Source of the DNA: Setomelanomma holmii
Lineage: Eukaryota > Ascomycota > Dothideomycetes > Pleosporales > Phaeosphaeriaceae
Assembly: GCA_010015745.1 (NCBI GenBank)
Contig: ML978313.1
Location: 1 to 58,958 of the forward strand
Direction: 5' to 3'
DNA: 58,958 nucleotides
Position numbers and translations under genes: made by a program. Under the pieces are notes generated by a model, which worked only from the letters and a program-made list of their open reading frames with translations, was not told the DNA's origin and made no database searches. Positions within the stretch are counted from its first letter, which is position 1; every line of letters begins with the position of its first letter. Positions 40,348-52,785 of the stretch are shown in pieces.

Positions 40348-43275
40348 ATGGCTCGCTTGAATCCTCTCTCTTTCACGCCAGGTCCGGTCATCTTTTTCAC
40401 ATCCGCTCTATACATCTCCCTCTTCGCTGCACTGCTCACGGTTCACCTGCGGGTTCCTAGCCATCCGTCGAAGACGCCAGATGGAGTGAACCTCACGCAG
40501 GCCTGGAGTGACCTCGAAACCATTACTCGCAGGTTTCATCCGTACAACAGCCATGCCAACGATGACGTGCGATCTTATCTCTTATCACGAGTGAAGAGCA
40601 TTGTGAATTCGAAAAAGCTAGGAAGAGACAAGATTGAGATCTACGATGACAACATTTCGAATGCCACCTTTTCGTCTGACAGCACATCCGTCTACTTCGA
40701 AGGCACGAATATCATTGTTGCCATTCGTGGATCTAAAGATGATGAGCCCCTTCATTCTGGCAAAGGCTCGCGTCGTCCTGAGAATGGCGGCGTGCTTGTC
40801 AATGCGCACTACGACTCCGTCAGCAGCGGTTACGGAGCAACCGACGACGGCGTGGGCGTCGTGACGGTGTTGCAGCTTTTGTCCTACTTCACCGAAGAGA
40901 AGAACTGGCCGAAGCGCACGGTGATCCTGCTCCTGAACAACGGTGAGGAAGACTTTTTGAATGGTGCGAAAGCCTTTATGCGCCATCCCATCTCTCAGGT
41001 ACCACATACGTTTGTGAATCTCGAGGGTGCAGGAGCTGGTGGAAGGGCTACCCTGTTCCGGAGTACGGACACTGAGGTCACACGCTACTACAGGAAGTCA
41101 AAATATCCTTTTGGCACAGTCGTAAGCGATGATGGATTCAAAAGGAGGCTCATTCGCAGCGAAACAGACTACAGAGTCTTTCACGGCGAACTCGGCTTGC
41201 GAGGCCTCGACATTGCATTCATGGAGCCTAGAGCGCGGTACCACACAGTTGAAGACTCGACTCGAGAAACATCGCTCAACTCGGTGTGGCACATGCTCTC
41301 CGCCGCGCTTGCATCGACCTCAGGACTGGCCTCTGACACGAGCAACAAGTTCAACAGTAACGAGGACGACCACGAACGAGATGACGGAAAAGTCAATACT
41401 GGCCATGGGACTGACGGCGTATGGTTCGACATCTTCGGGAAAGTCTTCATCATATTTCAGCTCCACACCTTGTTCGCCTTTTGCGTAACTCTGCTAATTG
41501 TTGCACCCTTGCTTCTGATCGGTCTTACTGTCGGGCTCTCGAAAGCGAACAAGAACTACTTATTTGCCAGGAAAGCATACGTTTACTCCACTGATGATGA
41601 CCACCCGGTACATCTTTATGGCTGGAGAGGTTTCTTCCGATTTCCAATCACTTTCGCAATCGCCACAGCTGTTGATGTGGCATTGGCATACTTGGTTGTT
41701 CGAGTCAATCCAAATATTATCTACAGCAGTCCTTATGCTGTTTGGACGTGAGTGAAAATTGTCACTTGAGATGGGCATTGCTAACTGTATCGCAGCATGA
41801 TGCTTTCAGCGTGGTTCTTCCTTGCATGGTTCCTTTCACGCGGCGCCGACGCAATGCGCCCTTCCGCACTGCAGCGCATGTACGCTTTGATCTGGCTCTT
41901 CGCAGGCTCATTTCTTCTCCTGACTCTTGGCACTGTGTCTGTGAACAACTTCCAGATCGCGGGTGGCTATTTCGTGGTCTTCTATTTTGCTGGCATTTTC
42001 TTTGCTCTTATCTTCTCCTATCTTGAGCTCTTCTTTGCCCCCAACAAGACTGCTTTTGCCCGCCATGTCGAACAGATCCATCATTCGAGACGAAACTCTG
42101 AATCAGCAAGCCGACCTTTGACAGGGTCAACAAGTGCCACACGGTCCGATGATCGCCCACCGCAAAACGATGACGCAACCGAGACAACCTCGCTGCTTCG
42201 CGGCGACCGACGCAGCTTCGCGAGATACAGCAGTCGGCGGGAGTCGACGGATGAGGGAGATGATGATCGTGGAGAAAGCCCGCAGCAGCTCAACCTCAAA
42301 CAGCCATACGCCGGAGAACAGGAGTGGAGTGGCAAATTGCCCGGCTGGATCTGGTTCCTCCAACTCTTGCTCGTGGCACCCATTGTTATTATCTTGGTGG
42401 GACAAATAGCGTTGCTACTCACGTCTGCACTCTACCAGACACCCGCGGACGGCAATTCGACCCTATTCATCTACATCGCCTTCGCTGCCCTCTCGACACT
42501 CTTGCTAGCACCTACTGGGCCCTTTATTCACCGATTTACCTACCACGTTCCAACTTTCGTGTTCTTGGTCTGCATTGGCACCGTCATCTACAATTTGGTG
42601 GCGTTCCCGTTTAGTAGGGAACATCGCTTAAAGGTGTACTTTGTCCAGCAGGTCGATTGCGCAACGGGGATCAACACGGTATCCCTGACAGGGCTGGATG
42701 GCTACGTGCAGCGCATCGTTACCGACTTGCCCAGTGCGCAGGGCCAGCAGATCAATTGCACAACTCCGGCCGTTGCGACGCGCAAAGAGCTTAAGACTTG
42801 CGCCTGGGAGGGCCTTCCCGCAAGTGTGGCATCCGAAGCCGCGCCTTTCAGCAATCACACTTCCACCGATGACTGGCTTGAGTTTTCCATTAAGAAGAGC
42901 AACAAAACAAATCAGGCTGCAATTCGTATCACAGGGCAGAATACTCGAGCATGTCGCATTGCGTTTGACTCGCCGATTTCTGATTTGACGGTCGCTGGCG
43001 CCGTTTCAGACTCCCGGTTCAATGCAGTCGGCGCCCTGGGCTCCCGGGAATTGCGTCTTTGGCACCGCGAGTGGTCTCAGCCCTGGGAAGTTAGCGTGGC
43101 TTGGGACGCAAAGAACAATTCCACGCTTTCTGGAAGGGTTATTTGCCTCTGGTCGGACGCCAACTTAGGCAAGATCCCTGCATTTGACGAGGTACGACAT
43201 TATCTGCCCGTGTGGGCAATTCCATCAAAGATCAGCGATGGCCTTGTCGAAGGATACAAGGTGTTCGAGGTGTGA
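40348..43275 (+). CDS. PFF1: Vacuolar membrane protease PFF1 (M28 metallopeptidase)
   Basis: Exons 40348-41747 and 41796-43275 encode 959 residues. The N-terminal LNPLSFTPGPVIFF begins the first membrane span, typical of this family. The M28 zinc site follows: NAHYDSVSSGYGATDDGVG with H154, D156 and D166, NNGEED with E200-E201, FVNLEGAGAGG, and ARYHTVEDS with the last histidine. About eight more membrane spans follow in exons 1 and 2 (FAFCVTLLIVAPLLLIGLTVG, YALIWLFAGSFLLLT, GIFFALIFSYLELFF, FLQLLLVAPIVIILVGQIALLL), with an acidic, Arg-rich cytosolic loop and a lumenal C-terminal domain with several N-x-T/S sites. Length and order are as in fungal PFF1. An upstream ATG (40219) would add 43 unlikely residues. 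Confidence 0.93.
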
Positions 43276-43677
43276 GACCGCGCCGCACATCCTTGCGAGT
43301 CAACCCTTGACTTTTGCTGCGATATCCTTTCCGGTTTGCATTCAGCACGGCGTCAGGTCATTTCTTTCTCCACATTATTTAGGCATTCATGCACGAGTTC
43401 TCTTATTATGTCAATCTCCCCTCCTGTCCAATTCTTTCGGGTTGGCTTCTTGTTCATTTCCTTTGCCATGCACGTCTTTGCATTCGCACTTTCTACCTTT
43501 TCCCCATAGCATGACTATTGAGCTTAATGACAACGATTCCACGAATACTTCGCCGCAGCTTTCATGAGACTAACGACTCTTGCGCGAACAACGCCAACGT
43601 CCTGTTTGTTGTCTCAACAGGTTCATTGTTCCACTGTCTCACTTGTCGACTCACCTTCAAGCTTGGCTTATATCGTA

Positions 43678-46588
43678 ATGACCACGGTGTTTGACGAGAT
43701 TGACGACTTCGCGCAACACCACCCATTGTTCGCCAGTGCAATATTGGTCGTCGCATTGCCTCTTGCCTTGTTCACCATCGCCGGGCCACCCGCGATACCT
43801 GACGACCTACATTTCGAAGCACAAAGGACCGTACCAAAGTTTCGCAATATCGATCAAATAGGTCCACTGGCGACTATTTCGAGATACTGCGAGCCGAGTA
43901 AGTGAAACGATATCTTGTGCGGCGTGCATGATTTATCATAGAACGGGCTATCTTAAGGCTCTCGAGCATTGTTGCGCGTGGAGTTTTGGAAGCTTCGAGA
44001 TGATTTGAGATCACTGCGCATCTTTCCTGCGCATTGGCTAATCATGTCGCAGACGACAAAATCGCATCAGTCGTAAAACGTTGGATCTCTGTATCGAGAC
44101 GACAATTTCCGGAAGCTGTTACATCAGGGTTCGAAGGTCATTTCGGGATCAATCTACGCCACGGGACATCGGAATCTGCTTTTTGTCGGCTCCTTTTCTT
44201 GATGTTTGCAACACTACCAGGGGCTATTTTCGTTTCAAGCCAGCTATATCCGACTTCCTGGGTAGCTGCACATCGACACCTCCTCGTCAACGGCCTGCAC
44301 ATACTCGGTTTTCTCAGTCTTGCGGAGCGAACATTTAGTGCTGGAGATCTGGCTTGCGCTGCGCTAGTCATGGGCTCTTTTGACGTGTTCCAGCGCGCTC
44401 TGGATCGGGACACTAGCAACACCAACGAATCGGACTCAAGACCACAAGCTTCATCGCGTACTGAAACTATCCTGACGCGCACCCTCTCCATTCTGGCCAA
44501 ATCAGATCTCGACGCCCCGCCAGATTCGGTAAATGATGGCCAGCGAGTTGCAAATGCGGAATCAGGGGCTTCGGGCTCGAGGCCCAACACCGCAGATTCA
44601 AAAGAGAAGGATATCGTGCGACTGCAGCGTGTGGTCACTGATCTAAAAACAGCGAACAAGGCCAAGGAGGTTTTGCTGCGTAGCACCAGGGAAGAGCTCA
44701 AGAATGCGCGCGACACACTCAATACGACCTTTGCCGAATATTGCAGCTTGCGCGATGAGATGAAAACGATCAAGCAGAGCATGGCCAGGGAGCATCAGGC
44801 AGTCATTTACCGAAAAGACATCGAGCTGTTTGCGCTGCGCAAAGGGAACGAGCAGAAAGAGAAATATATCTTGGAACACGATGCGAAGCTCGAAGAAGTG
44901 TTCAAGCAGCAAAAGGCTACGGTTGAACTCAAAGATGCGCAATTGAAGATGCTCAAGGAACGACTAGCTTTCTTGGACCGCCAAGCCAGCCCAAAAGTTG
45001 GTCACGATGGGAATGAGGTGGATGGCGATCAGGCTCTGGAAGTTCGACTACTCAAGATTAAGAAAGGCAGGGCCGCCGATGCTACAATTGCAGAGACATC
45101 GAACGTGGACGAAGAGAAGGATGCTACCATTGCAAGTCTACGAGAGCAGCTGGTGTTGGCCAAGAAGGCTGCGGCAGAAGTGGTCAATCAGCAGGGCGAA
45201 CTGCAAAGAGCATGGGACATTGCGAAGAAGATGCAGGCAGCCTTGAGGGAGGAGCGTGAGCAGCACACTCAAATGAAGGAGCAACTACAGGAGATGGCAG
45301 TCAAGCTAGAGGAAGGTCAAGAGCAGGTTCGCGCGGATACGTCTGGCCGATTGCCGACAATCGAAGAAGACAAGCACGAGCTGGAAGCCATGTTTGACAC
45401 GGCACAAGCGGACAATCTGAGGCTTTATTCGGATATAGCAGCGCTCGAAAAGAGGCTTCATGAGGCCAATGCCCGCATGTTCTCCGCCGAGCAAGAAGCG
45501 GCGGCGCTGAGGCAACAGATCGAAATGGAGAAAGCCATCAATAGCGATCTGGAAGCGGCTCGTCCGAGTGTTGTGCACCGCGTGCATTTTCAGAGAATGG
45601 AAGGGCAGCTCAAAGAGGTACGTCATAGAGCACTTGCCGCTACGACTTTCACATTTCCCTATCGTTGTGCATCGACGCTGACTATACCCATCTCGATCAG
45701 AGTCGAGACGCACTCGCATCTAAGAACGAAGAGATCGAAACACTCAAGCGAAGCATTGCAGGCAAGGATGACTATGTCAAGGACCTCAAAGCTGAAGTCG
45801 ATGCTGCAGTCAGCTTCCACACTCAAGATCAAGACGAGATTGAACGCCTCAAGCAGTCAATTGCGGAGCTTCAAGCGACCAAGGAACAACTTATGCGCGA
45901 TCACGAACGCCTCGCCTCACAGCGCGCTCGACAACGCGTCACTATCGCTGATCGCGCCTCAGCACGCTCAAGTGGTGCGACGCTCATGCAAGAATCGAGC
46001 CCATCACTGACGCGACCGTCAGATGAAACGGCTCCGATTGAGGCCTTGCCACCCGTGCGAGCAGCGGCAACACCTCACATGCGAAACGATAGTATCCAAG
46101 AGACGCCGAAAAGACATGTCAGGAGCGGAAGCACCCCGAGTCGACTCAATTTGATTTCCAACGATGCACCACCCTCCGAGTTGAGAGGGTTAAAGAGGAG
46201 GAGCTTGGGGGTCAAGGATATGATAAGACGCTTCGTCAAGAAAGATGCGGAGCAAGACCCGGTCACCCCATCGACACCCCAGGACAACAAGCTAAACACT
46301 GTTAAGGGTAAGGCGGCACTATCGACAAAGGACAAGAACGCGTTGCTGCGACCCAGTACAGCTGCACCTACCGCGAAATCTTCTATTCAGCGGTCCATGC
46401 AGTCGCCTCGATCGATCGATGTGTTTGAAGCCGTGCGACCACCTGACGAGAGACCACAAACACCAAGATACTACGCAAGGGGAACAGCGAAGGACCAAGG
46501 AAGGCCAAACACAGCAGCTGGCGATCTGAAGGCTGCAGTTGATGAAATTGGGCGACCGGCAAGCAGGAGAAGTTGGGGAGCTACGTAA
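43678..46588 (+). CDS. Membrane-anchored coiled-coil protein
   Basis: Exons 43678-43897, 44053-45617 and 45701-46588 join in frame to 890 residues. The N terminus has one clear transmembrane helix (LFASAILVVALPLALFTIAG) and a second hydrophobic part (FCRLLFLMFATLPGAIFVS, HLLVNGLHILGFLSLA). From about residue 240 to 600 the protein is an almost unbroken coiled coil (LRSTREELKNARDTL, LKMLKERLAFLDRQ, IEMEKAINSDLEA), then a Ser/Pro/Lys-rich basic tail with a helix KDMIRRFVKKDAEQ. No enzyme motif is seen. It could be a tether or organelle-organising protein, but I cannot name it. The first intron (155 bases) is longer than the others and less certain. Confidence 0.65.
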
Positions 46589-46976
46589 GCCGTCCTGCCC
46601 AACACAGCATACCGAGGACTAACGTGATACAGAAACAAATTGAAGCGAAGATCGCTGTACTAATTTTGATGGCGGCTTTAGCATATGATACCCGGCGTTC
46701 AGGGTGTGGTCACGCATCGCAAAATTGATGTAAATCGCTTTGGGCTTGGTAACCAGTGCCGGGTGACTGTGTATACAGGACAATGCAATTGAATCAGTAA
46801 GTCATCATAGACATGTATTCCTTGAATTCAACTATTCAACCTCCGTCATTTTGAGATCCACTCTCTTCGGCAAACCTCGGGTTATCACCACCCGAGCTTG
46901 TCCACATATATTCACAACATCCGCAAAGTCACATTTCGAACCCGTTGCATCTCTCCCCAATCCTTACATCTACATC
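46589..46976. other. Intergenic region, nothing recognisable
   Basis: 388 bases between two plus-strand genes. It is AT-richer and non-coding, and presumably holds the hydrolase promoter. Confidence 0.45.
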
Positions 46977-47561
46977 ATGGATTCCTCATCTCTCCTCCCG
47001 GAGATGTCTGATGCCTTCTCGATCTGGGACACTGGACCCATCGACCACGCCTTCACTCTCACCAGCCCAAACAACTCCAAGGACCCCTCCACCGCAGTAG
47101 TAAATTCCGTCTCCTGCTCCTGGCTCCTCTCCTTTAAACCATCGTCTGCTCCAAACAACTGCGCCATCCTCATCCTCGGCGGCGGCGGGTATATCGAACT
47201 CATGGTCGGACGTGAAGGCATCCAAGTCGCACGCTGGCTCTGCTCGCTTGGCTTTCACTGCTTCGTTCTAACCCTGGAGCTGCCGGAGAAGCAGGAGTCG
47301 TATGATGTTGTGCAGCCAGATGTCCAGCTGCGGGACGAGGTCCCGCGGACGTTTGTCGTGTATGCTGGCAATGATAAGGTTGTGCCAGTGGTGAATGCGT
47401 ATCGGCTTGCGCAAGCGATTCAGGAGAAGAGAGTAGGTGTTGAGGTACATGTTTTTGCGGATGCGCCGCATGGGTTCACGCTTGATACGGTGGGATTGCC
47501 GGTGAGTGCGTGGACGGGTATGTGTGCGGCATGGATGAAACAGCTGAGATTGTTTGGCTGA
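46977..47561 (+). pseudogene. Alpha/beta hydrolase lacking its nucleophile segment
   Basis: A 194-codon frame. The front half has the oxyanion-hole strand CAILILGGGGYIE and GFHCFVLTLELPEK. The back half has TFVVYAGNDKVVPVVNAYRL (catalytic Asp region) and VHVFADAPHGFTLDTVGLP (catalytic His). In this esterase/BD-FAE-like family about 100 or more residues with the G-x-S-x-G nucleophile elbow lie between these halves. Here they are gone: the two parts are joined in frame near 47270-47310, with no splice sites at the join. The product cannot be a classical serine hydrolase. It is a decayed gene or a pseudoenzyme. The next gene downstream, the FET4-like one, is also broken. Confidence 0.65.
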
Positions 47562-47783
47562 ACAGGTGATTTGGACTTGAGAACACACGGTGCACTGTAA
47601 CATGAACATCGAAAACATGAAGTGTCTTTGTGTCGTCGTATTGCGTTTATGCGTTAATTTGAGCCTCCTCTTCATCTCTGTTCGAAGTGGAAGTTCACTA
47701 TATTGTGCTGGATGTATCAGCCCATCAACATTTCCCAAGTCTTGTTTTGTCCTGGTTTCCTGGACTTAGACGATCACTCTGAT

Positions 47784-49263
47784 CTAAGCGACTTGCTTCG
47801 CTCCATCGCTTCCTTCACATCTCTCGGAAGAGACACATGAGTCGACGTGAGAGATCATCTTAAGCCGTCTTTCGTAGATCTGGTAAAGATCGACACGTTG
47901 TCTCGCCTCACTGACGTTATGACCAGTTATTAGGATCAAAGTGAAAAAGCTCTCGATGGTACTGGGAGGACTGTTGCAGAGCAGTTGTCCAGTCTCAGTC
48001 CACCGCATGGCCGTAGCACCGAAGATTAAACCAAAGATCGAGATAACCCCGAAGACAACTGTCCATCGGTACGAACAGAAATAGCCCACCGATGTTCGCC
48101 TGCTAGTAGTCCGGCTCCAATCGTGTCCAGGATATCAGTTTCTTCGTGATTGACTTGAGTGAATTGCTCATCCTCATAGTACCCTAGCACTTGGCAGATG
48201 TTGCGGAGAACGAAACCATCATTCAGCCCCACTAAGCCGGCATAGGTGCCAATGAGTAGCCACCAGCTGGAATTAAAGTGCAAGGCAGGACCACAGACGA
48301 CCCAGACAAAGAGAATGATGAGCAGATCACCACACCTGCAAGGGTTCCCACAAGATCGGCGTAATAATCGATTGCGCGCTGCACTTTGCCCCGCTGTTTT
48401 TGCGGAATGACAATGACACAGTTCTCAGTCGCATCACCGGTAAGCTTCCAAAGTCGAAGTTCAAGCGCAGAGTCCGCTTTCCAGATGGCCTTCAAGCATT
48501 CGATGCTGTACGGATTGTGCCGTTCCCGGACGTTCGCAAGAAAGGCCAACAAGAATACCATGAGCCCAGAAGTTGCAGAATTGATGTACAGCTGCCAGTC
48601 TGTAGATCATATGCAGTAAGAACCGAAGCCAATCCAGATGAAGATACACATCCAGAAACCAATGATGGTGAAGATGTGGCCTAGAAATGCCGATACCAAT
48701 CCCGAGAGCTTTGTGGTCCAGGTCTGTTTGGGGAGCTGTGCGACGAACTCGGTTTGTCGGAGCATTCGAAAGCCTTCGCTATCAATCTTAGGAAATCTGC
48801 CAGTAGCGATGAGGTTTTCGAGCATTCGTTTATGAATCTTGATCCGAGATCTCAAACAACCTGCAACCATGACTAAATTGTCGTGCTGGCTGAATTGTTG
48901 CCGCATGAGGGACGCATCGAAGACAAGGTTAATAATTGCTTGTGCATCCGAGATGATAATGTTGTATGTGGTGGAGGTTCCGTATCGGACTCCCAAAAAC
49001 GCCCAGACGACAAGTCCGACCAGAAACGCGAGGTAAACGTATTCGGATCCAGAGATCTCTACGACTCGGTCCAACCATCTATCAAGAAGCCTTGGTTTGA
49101 CCAGACTACGAAAGGTGTCCGTATTGTCAGCGGAGGTTCGGTGGTCTTCTTTGAGTCCGTCGGCTCCGGCCACGTTGTCCGGTGGCAGCTGATTTGGTGC
49201 AGAATACGAAAGCTCGGCTCGAGCACCAGGCGCCCGGAGCCACGAAAGGATTCGGTTAAACAT
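47784..49263 (-). pseudogene. FET4-like low-affinity iron/metal permease pseudogene
   Basis: Homology to low-affinity iron permeases is clear in order: EYVYLAFLVGLVVWAFLGV, IIISDAQAIINLVFDASLMR, WQLYINSATSGLMVFLLAFL, WWLLIGTYAGLVGLNDGFVL, MRWTETGQLLCNSPPS and ITGHNVSEARQRVDLYQIYE. FET4 proteins import Fe(II) and other divalent metals at the plasma membrane. The frame is broken by an in-frame TGA at 48607-48609, a one-base deletion near 48322-48326 (VVI must be rejoined to LIILFVWVV), and another frame change with lost sequence at about 48085-48110. The start ATG (49263) is intact. A Copia LTR lies about 140 bases upstream. Confidence 0.78.
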
Positions 49264-49399
49264 TGTCCGCGAAGAACGAAGGAGAGATGGGAGTCATTCG
49301 AATTCAATTTTTAAAAAACTTGAGAACTGTTAGACCTGTCTCTGCTGTGCCAATTGTAGAAAGACTTTGCTCACTCTTCTAGGGAGGGTGTGTAAGGCT

Positions 49400-49572
49400 T
49401 GTGTCAGATGTGAGAGGACAGAGCAGACATGAAGGAAGCAGAAGGTTGTTGTATTGAGAGAGCTACAGAGAGCGATTATATACACAACCACGATGAGTAA
49501 GCAAGTGACAAAGAGTCACGTGAGAGATGCAGTTCACATGTACCTTGTGAACTGAGGTGCCAGTCTGACACA
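49400..49572 (-). mobile_element. Copia-type LTR, 173 bp, with adjacent polypurine tract
   Basis: On the minus strand the LTR begins TGTGTCAGAC (at 49572) and ends TCTGACACA (at 49400), perfect 9-base inverted ends. Immediately before it is TCAGGGGG (49573-49580), a polypurine tract, so this is the 3' LTR. A TATATAA box lies inside, at about 49476-49485. The Copia RNase H fragment upstream is in matching orientation, so the two belong together. A slightly longer LTR, ending CTTACACA near 49389, is possible. Confidence 0.75.
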
Positions 49573-49672
49573 CCCCCTGAGGTATCCATGTTGGATGGAG
49601 ACCTCACAGAAGAAGTACAATAGCAACAAACACTATATAACAAATTCAGTACTATGTGCGGAGCTAGTTAAG

Positions 49673-50186
49673 TTCTTAAGAGAGGTATGGGACGTGGATC
49701 GTCTTTGATAATCAGGTGGTGGATGTCCTTTAGACCTAGCTGTCTCACAAAGTTCTTGTGTTTCTGGCGAGGCAGCAGCTTAGTGAAGCCGTCAGCAGGC
49801 ATCTCAGCAGTAGGCTTCCATTTGATAGTAATTCTTCCAGCATTGACTTCCTGGCGGAGCCACATTTGGTGGATATCAACATGTTGAAGCTTTGTCTGGA
49901 TTCGATCGGCGTCGCCTTCTACAAGACATACAGTCTGAGCGTTGTCACAGCAAAGAGCCTTCTTAGTTTGTAGTGTGAAGCTAATATTGCGGCAAAATCG
50001 ATCCTAGTATTGCGACTTGACACCAGCAGCTGATAGAGCATAAAGCTCTGCTTCAGTAGTAGACCGAGTAACTGATCGAAGTACAGTCGCTTTCCAGTCA
50101 ATTGGCATGCCACATAGCGTAAAGACATATCCAGCAGATGACCGGCGGGTCTCTGTATCGTCTCCAAATGACATAGTTGTCAACAA
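49673..50186 (-). mobile_element. Copia polyprotein fragment (RNase H and C terminus)
   Basis: Read on the minus strand: MSFGDDTETRRSSAGYVFTL, then MPIDWKATVLRSVTRSTTEA, ELYALSAAG, a stop in place of the next residue, AQTVCLVEGDADRIQTKL, HVDIHQMWLRQEVNAGRI and MPADGFTKLLPRQKH. This is the Ty1/Copia RNase H domain and the conserved end of the polyprotein. The 5' part is cut off at about 50186, exactly where hAT-like terminal sequence starts. It precedes its own 3' LTR. Confidence 0.85.
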
Positions 50187-50259
50187 TCAAGCCAATCCAA
50201 GCTGAGGCGTTAGCTTGGATTGCTCGTTTTTTTAAGGCGTCAGCTTGGATTGTTGGGGC

Positions 50260-50432
50260 TACTTGAGCCTAAACGACGGGCTATTGGCAGCGAGTTACTG
50301 GCTGCTCTTCAATTAGTACGATCGTGGACAAGAGCAGGCTTTAAGACTCATTACGACGACGGGGACAGCGTACCAGATGAGGATATTATACAAGACTACA
50401 ATATACACGAGTGGACTGACGAGCTACTGTAG
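50260..50432 (+). pseudogene. hAT transposase C-terminal dimerisation domain fragment
   Basis: LEPKRRAIGSELLAALQLV and RSWTRAGF followed by an acidic tail ending EWTDELL match the hAT family dimerisation domain. It is a short orphan fragment without the catalytic core. Confidence 0.7.
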
Positions 50433-50574
50433 TTGTATACAACTTTAATCTCTTAGCGTCCAATCTGATCAATCTATCAATCAAGTCGCAATCAAGCCGC
50501 CCAAAAACACTAACAATCAAGCAACAATCAAGCGACGACGACGTCGCTAACAAGCAAGTCAATCGACGACCTCA

Positions 50575-51632
50575 AGATTGCTTGACTTGCTTGTTGCGGA
50601 CTGTGCTGTCAGCTGGGGCAGCGCTATAGGCAAGTCCTGCAGGTTGCCTCTGCTGTCGACAAAGTGCGCAACGACGCCTAGAAAGCCACGCTTGCCGCCC
50701 TTTGTTGTCTATCTATCAAAGCTGAGGTGTACTTTGCTGAGCGCCTGCGACAGTTGCAAGATAACGCAAGGCTTTAGGTGCTTGTATAAGCGCGCAACGT
50801 ACTGGGAGACACTTACATGAGACGTCCAAAGCGCTCGTTCTGCTAGTAGGTTAGAAGCTTCAAGGAGGCGTTGAAAAGCTGGTGTTTCAAACTTAGAGAG
50901 AGGGTGATTGTTCTCAACAAGCTAGCTAATAGCTGCCAGCCGGAAGCGCTGGGTATTGAAGCCAGCGAGCCCGTTAGCCACCTTCTGCGACACGCTGTTG
51001 TTGCCGTCTTTAAGCAGGCGTTGTAGCTAGGTAGGTTTTGCAGCGACAGCCGACTTGCTGTGGCCATGGCCGCGCTTAGGCAGCTCTAAGTGTTGCTGCG
51101 CTGACGACGTTGAGAGCGTCGTCTTATATATCCTAACGCCAGTATCTGTGTACTTATGCTTGTAGCAGTGATGGCACACGAAGTATAGCTTACTCGGGTC
51201 TTTCAGCATCGCAACGCGGTAGCTATAGCCATAGATCCAGCTCTTGCGCGACTTCTGCGACAAGAGCGGCTTCATATACTTGCATAAACGCCCCTAATCA
51301 ATTCCCTCAAAGTCGGCTATAAGGCTCGCATCCAGCGCCTCTTGCAAGGTCTCATTATCTAGGGCTGCTGCTAACAAGGCTGCTGTTACCCTCTTGCTGC
51401 CTTTGGTAGGCGCAACGATAGCGTCTTCAGGCCGCAACTCGCGTAATTGCGACTTAAAAGTTGAAGCCTGGGACGCCTCTACGAGAGCTCTGCGAGGCGA
51501 CAGACGCGACGGCGATGGCGGTAGCTGACTATGGACGGCTATAGGCTGGCTGACAGTGCCGCAGGCGGTGGAGGATTTGACGCGTTTCTTTGGGCAAGTA
51601 AGGTCATCAGAGGCACGTTTTGTAGGAGGCAT
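50575..51632 (-). pseudogene. hAT transposase N-terminal half with BED zinc finger, stop-riddled
   Basis: Starts at an intact ATG (MPPTKRASDD), goes through a basic N terminus (LRELRPEDAIVAPTKGS) and a BED-type finger region (KSWIYGYSYRVAMLK, FVCHHCYKHK, TTLSTSSAQQHLEL), then QKVANGLAGFNTQRFRLAAI and LVENNHPLSKFETPAF into the RNase-H-like core (TTKGGKRGFLGVVAHFVDS). The frame is continuous apart from TAG codons after FEGID, AKPT, AIS and FDR. At least the last two are places where related proteins have tryptophan. The element is dead. Confidence 0.75.
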
Positions 51633-51965
51633 GGCGGTGGCAACACGATAAGGGCGACGGAAGCAAAAAAAATAACGCGATAGTAGGTTGTTTAGGTAGC
51701 TGGGAGAGGGAGTATAGAGTTGCAGAAGTTAGGCTGATTAGGTACTAGTACTGCGACGACTACAACACTAAAAACCTATTGTAAGATCGCTCCTACTGCA
51801 AAACGAGCAGCCTTACGCGCTACCTTAATCAAGCCTATCAAGCTAAACAATCAAGCTGACCCTTCTCAGCTTGGATTGCTAAAAGATTAGTATAGGCGAG
51901 CTTGACTTGATGGGATTGATATTTATTAAGCTATCAATCAAGCGCTTGCAAGCCGCTTGATTGTT

Positions 51966-52785
51966 GACAAGTCTGCTTAAAGGGCGCAGTAGGCACGGTA
52001 GATTCGGCGCTAAATATGAGATTATACCAGTATTTGAGCACGTCCTTAAGCGCCTTAAGGAGGCCGCTGAGCTATACAAAAACGTTAACTACGACGCCTA
52101 CAACAAAGCTCCTAAAGATCACCTTGTGATTAACATCAAATTAGCCTAGGATAAGGCGAACGCGTACTACAAGAAGCTCAACGACTCGCCTGCGTACTAC
52201 GCCGCTGTCTGCCTCTATCTATACTACAAGGACTACTGCGAGACTAGCTGGGCTGGCAAACCTGGGTGGCTTGAGGCTGCTAACGCTGGCTTTCAGCGGC
52301 TATAGGCGACGTACAAGGGGCCCTTGCTGCAGTCATTCCGCCTAAAGGCGCCCGCTTTAAGCAGTATTAGTGACTTAATTGCTGCAATCGCTAACGCTGA
52401 TCGCAACTGTAAGAAGGGCCTTAATAACTACAAACGCTAGAAGAGATACAAGCTAAAGTGGACGCAGGAGCAGTACGACAAGAGCCTTAACCCTGTAACG
52501 TACTAGTACAAGCTACGCTAAAAGTACCTAGAGTTGTCGCGCTTTGCGCTCAATACACTTACAATCCCTGCCTTAAGCTGCGACTGTAAGCGTATGTTCA
52601 GCGAGCTTGGCGACCGCCTAGAGCCTAAGAAGCGTAATATGGGGCCACAATTGCTGGCAGCAATACAGCTAGTGAGGTCGTGGGTAAGAGCTGGCTTCAA
52701 GCCCCCAGGGGTGGGCGACGACGTTACTGACGAGGGCATCACGATTCAATACAATATACGAGACTGGGACGCTCTACAGCACTAA
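51966..52785 (+). pseudogene. hAT transposase C-terminal half, stop-riddled
   Basis: Plus-strand frame with FGAKYEIIPVFEHVLKRLKE, NAYYKKLNDSPAYYAAVCLY, ALNTLTIPALSCDCKRMFSE and LEPKKRNMGPQLLAAIQLV, matching the end of the catalytic core and the dimerisation domain. Stops at TAG (after NIKLA, FQRL, NNYKR and PVTY) and one TAA fall where Trp or Gln codons are expected. It complements the N-terminal half at 50575-51632 but lies in the opposite orientation, so the two come from different copies or an inversion. Confidence 0.75.
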
